In this document: one piece after another, positions 10,985-19,544 of the stretch
Layout of the letters: the number at the start of each line of letters is the position of its first letter
Position numbering within the stretch: position 1 is the first letter of the stretch
Assembly (NCBI RefSeq): GCF_020509005.1
Contig: NC_063012.1
Span: forward strand, 10,912,001 to 10,976,000
Length of the DNA: 64,000 bases
Direction of reading: 5' to 3'
Source: Fulvia fulva
Lineage: Eukaryota > Ascomycota > Dothideomycetes > Mycosphaerellales > Mycosphaerellaceae
Notes under the pieces: model-generated
Told to the model about the DNA's origin: nothing
What the model saw: the letters and a program-made list of their open reading frames with translations, nothing else
Databases searched by the model: none
Made by a program: the position numbers and the translations under genes

Positions 10985-11131
10985 ACATCTCCAGGGGTCA
11001 TTTCGGGTTCTCAGCATTTCGGTACCGCGCGGGTATATCCTCTCACGACAAGGATGCGTTGGCTGACAAAACGGCGTACTTTTCGACAGGCTTCCGAGAT
11101 GCCGAGAATCCGAAATGACCCCTGGAGATGT
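10985..11131. repeat. Foldback / MITE-like element with 38 bp inverted termini
   Basis: The left arm 10985-11022 (beginning ACATCTCCAGGGGTCATTTC) is the reverse complement of 11094-11131 with three mismatches, around a 71 bp centre. There is no coding capacity. I do not see a clear target-site duplication, so it could be the inner part of a longer element. The arms would form a strong hairpin. Confidence 0.75.
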
Positions 11132-11282
11132 CACATGTAGAGCTTCTGCATCAGTCCGATGCATCGAAGATTCTCATAGTCATGAAGCAATGGAGTGGCA
11201 GGAGAAGACCACTCTACTTCGCCACGCCACGATGGTCATCATTGGAGACGAACACTCATTTCTCAATCTACTGACTGGCTGG

Positions 11283-12866
11283 CTAGCTACCACCCTGGCG
11301 AAGACAGGCCAGCTGCCGCCCATAACCATCAATATACCCACGATACGGCTCAAACGCAACGCAACTGACGCTGTCATTCGGTTCGATATCTTCATCATCC
11401 CACCTCTCGAAGTCAACCGGGAATTTCATCTTGTCTGGTCCGCCTTCTGGTCGAAGTTTTGCCCTCCAGTCAAGTATTCTTGAACTCGATTGTGCCGCTG
11501 CTATCGCAGGGTCGTCGTTCTCCGCACTTAACGGATATGCGTCGTAATCAGGCTCATCGGCGAGACTCGAAGTCATTCCATACTGGAGAACGCCGGCTCG
11601 CACTGCGGTCTCTTTGGCGGCGTTGAAAGCATCTTCTGCTTCTCTGAGCTCTTGCGTTATCTCTTGGTAACGTTTCGCCCAGACAAGATCGAATTCGTCT
11701 GTTGTGGCATAAGCGGCCTGATTAGCTTCCAGGTGGGGCCCGGCAATGTTGGCTCGATCATACTCGCGCTCCATATCTCTATGGTCAAAGCGACGTTGTG
11801 CGGCGGTAAATCTATCTCTCGAGTCCCACAGCTGTTGGCCAATTTCACGTTGGGCTTGTTGTTCAGGTGTAAGAGCGGGCAGCTGTGGCTTCAGGAAGTC
11901 ATCACCAGTCTCCAACGGCTCTGGCATTTGCTGATGGGTGTCGCCAGTATCGTCATCTTGCAGTCCCTGCATCTCTTTCCAGGCAGCCTCGTACGCCTGC
12001 TGAAAGTCAAAGTGTTCGACGGCCCGTGAAGCCTCTTCATCCTGAAATGGAACGAGCTGTCCCCAGGTGAATGCTTCCTCAAGTTCTGGAAGGATGTCTT
12101 CAAGCGCATTGTGGAAGAGCCGCTGCTTGTTTTCGAGCCCTCGCTCAGCCTGCCGCTGCTTGGACTCCACATTCGCCATCATGTGCTTCAGGACATCCAG
12201 CTTGGTCTGCAAGGACCGAAGTTCCTCTTCATTCTCAGGACTCGGGTCTTCCCGCTGTTTCTCGTCCGCTTCAGCTACACGAACATTATAGTTGTCAATT
12301 TCTTCATCGATCGAGCTTCGGAACCTCTCGGCCTCTTCGTCATGCGTCTCGACATACTCCTGCTCCCGGACGCAACTTCGACGTGTTTGCACAGCTCGCT
12401 GGATCTTCGCCGAGAGGCCCAATTTCATTAGCAGGGCAATGCAGTCTTGTACACCATCATGAGCTGCTACAAGCCTGACAGGACCGGCGGTGTAGTCTTC
12501 TTCTGCCTCGTACTCAAAGGTAAAGTATCTTTGCTCGCGTAGCTGCTGTGGATCGACATGCTCCTCAGGCTGCGCATTGTCGAACTCTTGCCAGGTTCCA
12601 TCGGGATTCTGACCGGTTCCAGGTTCATCGCGATACTGTGTGTTGCTGTTCTCAAATTGGGGTACATAATCTTCTGCACCGGACTCTATTGAGTATCCTG
12701 CTGCATTGCCCTGATCAACACTGCCACCTGCCTCGTAGTCTAGAGGATTAGGTACGCCCTCTGCCCTCTGGGGCTCTCTTGTGGGCTCGGCTATCAGTTT
12801 CTCCAAAATGCTGAGCAACGGCTGCTTTGTCGTCATTTGTAATAACACGATGGATAGCGGACCCAT
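11283..12866 (-). CDS. Acidic coiled-coil-like protein, module copy 2
   Basis: Single exon, 527 aa from the chosen Met at 12866 (MGPLSIVLLQM), which aligns with the start of copy 3; a second in-frame Met lies at 12836. The shared core is present: EEDYTAGPVRLVAAHDGVQDC, followed by ALLMKLGLSAKIQRAVQTRR. A long region of Glu/Gln/Arg-rich heptads follows, then DEFDLVWAKRYQEITQELRE. The C-terminal tail is WDDEDIEPNDSVSCV ending in a Tyr-rich RGYIDGY. The frame continues upstream to 13103, but that part is basic, poorly conserved and would eat into the shared promoter. Function unknown. Confidence 0.72.
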   Translation of the reverse strand: MGPLSIVLLQMTTKQPLLSILEKLIAEPTREPQRAEGVPNPLDYEAGGSVDQGNAAGYSIESGAEDYVPQFENSNTQYRDEPGTGQNPDGTWQEFDNAQPEEHVDPQQLREQRYFTFEYEAEEDYTAGPVRLVAAHDGVQDCIALLMKLGLSAKIQRAVQTRRSCVREQEYVETHDEEAERFRSSIDEEIDNYNVRVAEADEKQREDPSPENEEELRSLQTKLDVLKHMMANVESKQRQAERGLENKQRLFHNALEDILPELEEAFTWGQLVPFQDEEASRAVEHFDFQQAYEAAWKEMQGLQDDDTGDTHQQMPEPLETGDDFLKPQLPALTPEQQAQREIGQQLWDSRDRFTAAQRRFDHRDMEREYDRANIAGPHLEANQAAYATTDEFDLVWAKRYQEITQELREAEDAFNAAKETAVRAGVLQYGMTSSLADEPDYDAYPLSAENDDPAIAAAQSSSRILDWRAKLRPEGGPDKMKFPVDFERWDDEDIEPNDSVSCVAFEPYRGYIDGYGRQLACLRQGGS

Positions 12867-13314
12867 CAACCAGACTGAGCTGTCGAGTGTTGTGGGCAAG
12901 ATCCGAGGTCGCAAAATGGTATAAAGGAAGGTGCAAGAAGGTGTTTGCTGCTGATGCGACAACCGAGTGTCGAAGGGGAACAAAGACAATCTGATAATTC
13001 GCTTATCTTTATGTGTAGTGAATCGGTTGCAACGAGCCACGATGAAGCTGAGTGTTTCGGTTGTTTGTCTTAGTGGTGTCCCACGATGGCCTGGTGCGGA
13101 CATTGAACAATGTCACATGCCCGAATGCGGAACGCCTCATGTGGTGAAGAAAGCATGCACCAAGAAGGAAGCCCAATGCATAATTATGCACGGTCAATAG
13201 CTGCTCTTCGCAGCGGTAAGGTCATCCTCGTCGCCTGACTTGTATCCTCGACTTGGTTCAACGACCTCTCTGATACTGACAGCCACCTCGCAAAAGCCAA
13301 CACGAATTGAAGAT
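12867..13314. promoter_or_regulatory. Shared divergent promoter, module copy 2
   Basis: 448 bp between divergent start codons. A TATA-like string (GGTATAAAGG) occurs near 12920, close to the minus-strand start. No other motif is clear. Confidence 0.42.
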
Positions 13315-14538
13315 ATGCCTGGTAACTTCGGGGATACGCAAAATCGCCAAGGGGGCGCTTGGAACAATGGACCGCCAACGAATGGGTCTATCGCTCCCGC
13401 TGCTGCACATCCTGCTGCTGCCGCGCCTAGGCCAACAGTAGGATTTGGCAACACTATGCCTCAAAGGCCTTCCTCTCTTCACCCCGGTGCTGTTGGACGG
13501 CCAGTAGGAACTGCATATCGTCCACGCCCGAGCCAGGTCGGTCAAGGTCGTCGCGGACCACCATCACAAACTCCGGGCCAGCTTGGAGGTGGGTTTCGAG
13601 CGCCCCCAAGCCAAAATGGGGGAGGCTTCCCAGGAGCACGACCTAATCTGGCTGGAGGTCCTCGACCCGTACCACAAACTCAGCCTGCCAGGCCACAACC
13701 ACCGCCGCAGAGTCAAGTCGGACAGCCGCAAGCACCAGCGGTGGGTATAAATGACCTTCCTCAAGTCTTTCAGAACTTGAATTTGGGCATGTACAGTAAC
13801 GTACCGGCAGCGCCGGCAGGTGCGACTTCATCGATATTGCCATATCCTCTACCACCACAGTCCAAGCTCACCACATTTCCCGTGAGACCTACAAACGCTC
13901 CAACAGGATGGTCTACCAACTACCCCATGGCGAACAGCAAGCGCTACAAGTGGTTCGTCAACAATGTCTGCTTCAAATCTCCATACAAGCGCTGGACCTT
14001 CGACAAAGGCGACGTCATCGCCGTACCCTACCACGTTGCCAACATGAACGAAAATCTCGACATTGCAGCAGCGAACGGTGGCTGCAGAGAAACCAAGTTC
14101 GGCCCTATCCTCTCCAAGCAACGCATGTGCATCGTCCTCTGGAAACACCACGAATGCATGACCTGCCTCCCCCTCTACTCGCACGGCCACCGCGGGATCG
14201 CAGCCAAACAGGGCGACCGCGAGGAAGATTACATCGAAGTACTGGACCTCGCCCTTAAGTCGACGTTTATTCCTCAAGGAAGCAAGAAGCCACTGGAACA
14301 TATCCACTGGAGCCATCCGCATGGGTATCTTACGGCGGATACAATCTGCCATTTGACGGGGGCTATGAAGGTTAGTTGGCAGGAGCCGATATTGCATTTG
14401 GGGAGGGTTACGAAGCTTTCGTATGATAGTTTGGTCAAGTATCATAAGGCGTTGATGAGGAAGGCGGAGTTGGAGAAGCCGGATAAGGAGTGGCCGGCGG
14501 CAGGGGTGAATCCGAAGATTTCGCATGATGATTATTGA
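13315..14538 (+). CDS. DUF6590-like protein, module copy 2
   Basis: Intronless, 407 aa from the ATG at 13315 (MPGNFGDTQNRQGG). Residues 1-190 form a Pro/Gly/Gln/Arg-rich disordered region, ending in DLPQVFQNLNLGMYS, a short motif also seen in the paralogues. The globular domain (about 225-395) contains FDKGDVIAVPYHVANMNENL, SKQRMCIVLWKHHECMTCL, PLYSHGHRGIA, TICHLTGAMKVSWQEP and LGRVTKLSYDSLVKYHKAL. It is clearly closer to copy 3 than to copy 1 in this domain. Function unknown. The domain resembles DUF6590. Wobble bases shift from C to G/T near 14330. Confidence 0.77.
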   Translation: MPGNFGDTQNRQGGAWNNGPPTNGSIAPAAAHPAAAAPRPTVGFGNTMPQRPSSLHPGAVGRPVGTAYRPRPSQVGQGRRGPPSQTPGQLGGGFRAPPSQNGGGFPGARPNLAGGPRPVPQTQPARPQPPPQSQVGQPQAPAVGINDLPQVFQNLNLGMYSNVPAAPAGATSSILPYPLPPQSKLTTFPVRPTNAPTGWSTNYPMANSKRYKWFVNNVCFKSPYKRWTFDKGDVIAVPYHVANMNENLDIAAANGGCRETKFGPILSKQRMCIVLWKHHECMTCLPLYSHGHRGIAAKQGDREEDYIEVLDLALKSTFIPQGSKKPLEHIHWSHPHGYLTADTICHLTGAMKVSWQEPILHLGRVTKLSYDSLVKYHKALMRKAELEKPDKEWPAAGVNPKISHDDY

Positions 14539-14845
14539 GTGGGTGGGGCGTGTGGTGCTGTGTTGGAGGGGTGGATGGGGTAGTGTATAGAGAATGTTCG
14601 TGGTGTATAGCTTGTGTATACCATTACTATGCGCATGATGATGGAATGTCCGTACTGTCATCGTAGGACAACATCAATATCAAAGAGTGGCAGACTTGGA
14701 GCGTTTCTTCAAGTACTCTACCTGCGCTGCTGTCCCATCACCCAAGGATCGAGGGAGCGAATTTGAGGGATTTCGAGAATAAGGAGTTCTTTATCTCAGA
14801 TTCAGACTCCCTTGGCGAATTTGGACGACCTGACTTTGTTAGCGT

Positions 14846-14985
14846 GACGCTAAAGCCCAGCCGGTCACTTTAAGCGACTGCCGACGAGTACCAACCAATC
14901 AGAGGCTTAGGAGAGTCGTCAGGGGTCCAATTCGCGCAGCGACTTGCTCGGAACTCACCGGCTCTCGCTTAAAGTCACTAGCGTC
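14846..14985. repeat. Weak imperfect inverted repeat
   Basis: GACGCTA then ACTTTAAGCGA (14846-14877) recur in reverse complement at 14965-14985 with a different spacing. This suggests a degraded foldback element. Confidence 0.35.
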
Positions 14986-15064
14986 GGCACGACGCACTTC
15001 CGAGCCTTCGCGAAACGCCTGAGCTCGCTGAGGTAAGGAGTTCTAGGAATTAGGGATTTCCGTC

Positions 15065-15125
15065 TTGATGAGTTAATGCTAGCTACAGGGATCTTTGACT
15101 AGCGGCGGAGCGTACCGAGCCAATG
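15065..15125 (+). repeat. 61 bp dispersed repeat, copy 2
   Basis: Second copy of the repeat at 10835-10895, in the same orientation and at the same relative place downstream of a module. The differences are mainly G/A and C/T. Confidence 0.7.
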
Positions 15126-15338
15126 ATGGGCCGACAACACTGGTTCCATCAGCCAGGATTTGTTTATGATATTGTCATCATGCCTCAGCTCATGCTGAAT
15201 GGATAGCTCAACCATGCACAGTCTCGCGACTGACACTGCTGCTTCGCAAGCACCGAGATAAGTTGGTTTCCTGGCATCTGTTCATCAGAGAGTATACATA
15301 TGTACAGCATCCGGCACTGATGGCTCACAAAACTCTAG

Positions 15339-16820
15339 CTACCGTGTTGACAGAGCCTGCTGCCGCCATTCGTCTATCTGCGCGCGATACATGTACCTGT
15401 CGACACAGCTGATGCTGTCGCTGATGTCGATCTCCTCGCCATCCCAGTCGTCAACGTCAACTTCATCTTGGAAATCTGGCTCTGCATCATCTGGTACCTT
15501 CTCCATCCAGTCGTCCACGATATATCTCCTGGCGTCCACGCGGTCTTGGCCCACGTCTTCGCTTAGAGGATACCCGTCGTGATCTGGACGAGGGTCATAC
15601 TCCGATAGTACGTTCTCTTTCGGTATACCGGCTTCGATTGCGCTTGCTTTCGCTTGCTTGTACGCTTCCTCAGCCTCAACAAGCTCGTTGGTGATCTCTC
15701 GATACCGCTGCACCCAGTGGTTATCAAACTCTGTCCAGGTGGTATATGCCGCTAGATTCTCGTTCTTGTCGCACTCCTGGTCGTACTCCTTGCGATTGAA
15801 CTGTGCCTGGGCCGTATTCAAGAATTCTCTTGCTTCTCGTACCGCATCTCGATGTGCTGCGATGGCTTGCTCCTCATGTGTTGGCGTTGGAAGATTCGGT
15901 CGTAAGAAACCGTCACCGGTCTCCAGGGGCTCTGGTGGAGCATCCGGATCCTGGTCGTCAGACATCTCTTTGGCTGTGGCCTGGTATTCAGCTTGCAGAT
16001 CGAACTGTTCGACAGAGAGGTCCTCTTCCTCGTCCTGCTCTGGAATCAAGGTGGCATCTTGGAGAGCTTCTGCGAGAAAGGACAAGATGTCGTCTTGCGT
16101 CTCTGCCAGCGACATCTCTAGCCCGCGGATCCCATCATGGAGTCTCGCCTTCTTCGCCGACATGCGCTCCAATACACCTTCTAGTACATCAATCTGCCGC
16201 TGAATCGAGGCCAACACTTCAGGATCTGTTTCTTTTGGTTCTTCTCCAGGGAAGACCTCTGTCAATTCAGCGAGACGAATCTTGTGGCTCGAGATCTCGT
16301 CTCTGACGGTGTACTCAAACTCATCGATCTCATCGCCCTGGCGCTCGGCAAAATGTCGCTTCTTCCCAAGCAACCTGCGTGTATATGCTGCATGTTGGAT
16401 GAGCTGAGAGAGATCCATTCTCATAAGCAGCGCTGGACAGTCCTGCACGCCATCAAAGGCCATGACCAAACGTGCAGGACCTTGAGTGTAGTCGTCTTCT
16501 GCTTCTCCATCGAACACGCAATATTTCTCATCCCGCAAGGACTGCGGGTCCTGGTATTCTCTTGCAGGCTCATTGCCGTCGGCCTCGAACTCGTTGCCGA
16601 ACCCATATTCCTTTCCTTCGGGCGATGTTGGGGTCCGAAACAGAGACTCAGCTGATGGCTTGGTTTGTGCTGCTGGGCTTTCGACACTGGGTATCGCCAC
16701 TGATGGGCGCTTCGGCCTTTGTAACTCCTTCCTTGATATTCCTGTGAACTTGGCGAGTCTGTTCAACAGGATACTGTTCTGCAACTTTTGCGCCAATATC
16801 ACGCCGATCGGATCCGTCAT
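15339..16820 (-). CDS. Acidic coiled-coil-like protein, module copy 3
   Basis: Single exon, 493 aa from the Met at 16820 (MTDPIGVILAQKLQNSILLN), which aligns with copy 2. The core block is AEDDYTQGPARLVMAFDG followed by QDCPALLMRMDLSQLIQ. The middle is acidic and heptad-like. The late block is EFDNHWVQRYREITNELVEA, with AEEAYKQAKASAIEAG behind it. The tail has DDWDGEEIDISDSISCV and AQIDEWRQQ, the same DSxSC plus IDxW pattern as copies 1 and 2. Upstream residues in the open frame (to 16997) are basic and not shared. No enzyme motif and no signal peptide are visible. The partner gene is divergent 452 bp away. Confidence 0.73.
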   Translation of the reverse strand: MTDPIGVILAQKLQNSILLNRLAKFTGISRKELQRPKRPSVAIPSVESPAAQTKPSAESLFRTPTSPEGKEYGFGNEFEADGNEPAREYQDPQSLRDEKYCVFDGEAEDDYTQGPARLVMAFDGVQDCPALLMRMDLSQLIQHAAYTRRLLGKKRHFAERQGDEIDEFEYTVRDEISSHKIRLAELTEVFPGEEPKETDPEVLASIQRQIDVLEGVLERMSAKKARLHDGIRGLEMSLAETQDDILSFLAEALQDATLIPEQDEEEDLSVEQFDLQAEYQATAKEMSDDQDPDAPPEPLETGDGFLRPNLPTPTHEEQAIAAHRDAVREAREFLNTAQAQFNRKEYDQECDKNENLAAYTTWTEFDNHWVQRYREITNELVEAEEAYKQAKASAIEAGIPKENVLSEYDPRPDHDGYPLSEDVGQDRVDARRYIVDDWMEKVPDDAEPDFQDEVDVDDWDGEEIDISDSISCVDRYMYRAQIDEWRQQALSTR

Positions 16821-17272
16821 CGCTAGTGTCAAGTGCAGGACAGCTTCGAGAATTTCTATGCAGAATCGTCTAGCTGACTCGATCATGTCGCGTTTTGCGG
16901 GATATGTTGCTGCGAATCGAAGTTCGAGTACAAAGAGTGGGAAGGACCTCCGACGCCGAGTTGCTTGTCTTTGTATGATTTTGATTGCTTGAGACAACGC
17001 ATTCGGTTCATTTCCTTTGTCTCAATGGGATCGCGGCACATGATTCACCAACTTCGACGTTGTCTCGTAACCTTTCCGGAAACGCCCTACACGCGTAAAG
17101 AAAGAGCTGCCGCCACGATACGGTCACTATTGTACGTTCGCGGCAGGTCATTGAAGACAATGGCGGTACAACGAGGCTGCACTGCTATTCAACAGCATCC
17201 CTCGATTGACCCGCTCATCAAACCACATATCCCCGACGCGAGCCTAAAAGTACGATCACTGATAGCAGAAAT
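16821..17272. promoter_or_regulatory. Shared divergent promoter, module copy 3
   Basis: 452 bp between divergent start codons, the same length class as copies 1 and 2. No specific element is identified. Confidence 0.42.
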
Positions 17273-18346
17273 ATGCCAGTAGGCAACAGAGGTGGAGGGC
17301 CAACCGGCAACAGAGGTGGAGGACCGAGCAATGATCGCCCAGCTCTCGACCCGAGAACAGCACCTGCTCGACCCAACAAGTCACGAGTGACCTTCGCAGA
17401 CAGCCCACAAACTCCGCGGGCAAATCAAAATGCCTACGTGCCAGCAAGAACGCCGGGTTCTCTCGCGCCCAATCAAGGGTTCTCGTATGCTCACGCAGCC
17501 CACAAAGGTAGCCAGTATACAGCTCCGCCCCAGCACGTCCAGGATGAGGAGAACCTACAAAGGGCATTTGGCAACTTGGATATGAATGACAGCACCAATC
17601 TTGTCAATCCTTCAATGGCACCGGTGGCCCAGCCAGCACCATCTCAGGTTTTAGTCGAGCCCCCAAAGCCGCCGCCAGGCAAGAGTCGAATAGGCTACTC
17701 CACATACTGGGCTCCCAGAGGCCACAATGACCCCAAGTGGCTGAAGACTGATATCTGCTTCAAAGCACCATATTCGAGAAGCACCTTCAATCTTGGCGAC
17801 GTTATCGCCATCCCGTACCACGTCTCCAACATGGATGAGTACGCCGATCCAAACGATCTTCACATCGCCATCAACAAAGAGTACGGCCCAATCTACTCCA
17901 AGCGACGCATGTTCGTCGTTGTCCACAAGAACTTCGCCAGTCTCTTCTGCTTACCGCTCTACTCCCACAAAGGCTCAGGCATGAAAAAGTACCTCGACAA
18001 CGATGACCACATGAAAGAAGTCATCGAAGTCAGAGACGTCATCTACCGCGGCGCTCAGGGACGTTGGATTCAGCAGCACAAATTCTACAACCCGCTGGAC
18101 TTTGTGCACAAGGATTCTCCGAGGAATTGTCTTATCAAGGAGACGATTGTGCATTTGTCAGGAGGGGTGCGCATCGATTGGCATGAGCCTGCGACGTATG
18201 TGGGGAGATTTACGCAGAGGTCGCATGAGGCGCTTGTGAAGTATTATTTGCAGGTGCAGAGGAAGGCACAGGCTGAGGTTTGTACGAATTGGCCGAAGGT
18301 TGGGACGAATCCGAGGATGAATACGGATTATTTGAGAGGGAAGTGA
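17273..18346 (+). CDS. DUF6590-like protein, module copy 3
   Basis: Intronless, 357 aa. The N-terminus has two Gly-rich repeats (GNRGGGPTGNRGGGP) and then a Pro/Ala-rich region with NLQRAFGNLDMNDS, the counterpart of the short motif in the paralogues. The domain (about 150-345) reads DICFKAPYSRSTFNLGDVI, AIPYHVSNMDEY, YSKRRMFVVVHKNFASLFCL, PLYSHKGSG, KETIVHLSGGVRIDWHEP and YVGRFTQRSHEALVKYY. It is the copy most like typical DUF6590 proteins. Function unknown. Wobble usage flips near 18115, as in the other copies. Confidence 0.78.
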   Translation: MPVGNRGGGPTGNRGGGPSNDRPALDPRTAPARPNKSRVTFADSPQTPRANQNAYVPARTPGSLAPNQGFSYAHAAHKGSQYTAPPQHVQDEENLQRAFGNLDMNDSTNLVNPSMAPVAQPAPSQVLVEPPKPPPGKSRIGYSTYWAPRGHNDPKWLKTDICFKAPYSRSTFNLGDVIAIPYHVSNMDEYADPNDLHIAINKEYGPIYSKRRMFVVVHKNFASLFCLPLYSHKGSGMKKYLDNDDHMKEVIEVRDVIYRGAQGRWIQQHKFYNPLDFVHKDSPRNCLIKETIVHLSGGVRIDWHEPATYVGRFTQRSHEALVKYYLQVQRKAQAEVCTNWPKVGTNPRMNTDYLRGK

Positions 18347-18491
18347 TGATAGCCTTGGCAGCAGTCGCTGGCTTCGGGATTCTCCGATGCGATGTGCTGG
18401 CCTTAGCACATGCAGGCTTGGCTTCGTCTACATGCCATTGCGCTAAGCTGTGCGGCGGCCTTGTAATTAAACACGGTCATGATCCAGCATA

Positions 18492-19544
18492 ATGATGCCT
18501 CGTGGTGTCATGGTCTCTCTTTCCCGAAGAAACGGGCCGCCTTGTAGATACTTAGTCCATATCCATTCGTCAACATTGTACCTCTGTTTCATCAAGCCCT
18601 GCAAACCTTCACCGTCGCAAAAGCATAGGTCAGCTTACCAGCTCACCTGCTCCTACCTTCGCACCTATATCAACCCACACATTATCCTCCCTCCTCACTC
18701 TCATCCCACTCCAACCACACTCACAACACCATCACCACGCAACACCATCACCACCACACAACACCACCACCACCATTACGACCAACCAAAAAATGGCAGA
18801 ACCCCCCTCCACCCCACCCCCTCCCACCCCCTCCCCCCCCACCTCCTCGCCATCCTCGCCATCCTCGCCTCCACAACCCTCCAACTCCTCACCCTAACCC
18901 TCGGCTTCCTAACCACCGCCTTCATCTCCGCCTTCACGATCAGTACGCTCAAAGACCACGCATTCTCATCATCTCCGCGATCCCAGAAGTGCATGGAACT
19001 CTTCTTGACCCTTGCGAACGGACTGCCCTATGCCCTCTTCCTCGTCGGCTGGATCGAGGAGCAGTTTTATGGGGGCAGTAGCGAGATGGGGCTGATGAGG
19101 ACAATCTTCGACGTCGGCGCGGTTGTGGGGTTGGTTGCGATGGGGAATTTGGTGATTTATGGGCTTGTTATGGCCGTGGATCGCGTCCTCCTTTCCATCA
19201 GAGTCAGAGTCAGGGGCGGGGAGGGCGGGGAGGGGTATGAGAGGATCCCAGACCTCGAAGATGGGTGTTCCGACTTCTCCCACGACGATAACGATGACGA
19301 CGATGACGACAATGATCCAAATGGCGAGAAAAACGAAACCCAAACCCTCCTCCTAACCGCAACCACAATCCTGCACAACACCATCACCAACGCCGCGGCC
19401 AGAATCTCAGCACTGACGAGCATCGACGAAGAAGCCGGGGTCGAGAACCAACGGCTGTGCGCTGAGAATGCCACACTTCGCCAGGAGCTTCAGAAGCTCC
19501 AGGTCGAGAGTGGGAGTGCGGGTCTTGCTATTCGGATGTGGTGA
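18492..19544 (+). CDS. Small membrane protein of unknown function (start uncertain)
   Basis: One open frame of 350 codons. The informative part begins near 18840. It has three hydrophobic segments: LLAILAILASTTLQLLTLTL, ELFLTLANGLPYALFLVGWI, and TIFDVGAVVGLVAMGNLVIY. Next come an Asp/Asn-rich acidic run (HDDNDDDDDDNDPN) and a short C-terminal coiled coil (NATLRQELQKLQ). The upstream 115 codons (His/Thr/Pro-rich) look like leader sequence. An ATG at 18793 in another frame (MAEPPSTPPPPTPSPP) would join the hydrophobic part if the C-run at 18833-18840 had one more C. So either a frameshift, an assembly error in the homopolymer, or an unusual N-terminus must be assumed. No family recognised. Confidence 0.5.
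   Translation: MMPRGVMVSLSRRNGPPCRYLVHIHSSTLYLCFIKPCKPSPSQKHRSAYQLTCSYLRTYINPHIILPPHSHPTPTTLTTPSPRNTITTTQHHHHHYDQPKNGRTPLHPTPSHPLPPHLLAILAILASTTLQLLTLTLGFLTTAFISAFTISTLKDHAFSSSPRSQKCMELFLTLANGLPYALFLVGWIEEQFYGGSSEMGLMRTIFDVGAVVGLVAMGNLVIYGLVMAVDRVLLSIRVRVRGGEGGEGYERIPDLEDGCSDFSHDDNDDDDDDNDPNGEKNETQTLLLTATTILHNTITNAAARISALTSIDEEAGVENQRLCAENATLRQELQKLQVESGSAGLAIRMW

Larger units (their letters stand above)
10517..11282. other. Spacer between module copies 1 and 2
   Basis: No gene seen. It contains two listed elements: a 61 bp repeat also found downstream of module 2, and a 147 bp element with 38 bp inverted termini. Confidence 0.5.
14539..15338. other. Spacer between module copies 2 and 3
   Basis: No gene seen. 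It holds the second copy of the 61 bp repeat and a weak inverted repeat. The text resembles decayed mobile DNA: short repeated strings such as AAGGAGTTCT occur near 14780 and 15038. Confidence 0.45.
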
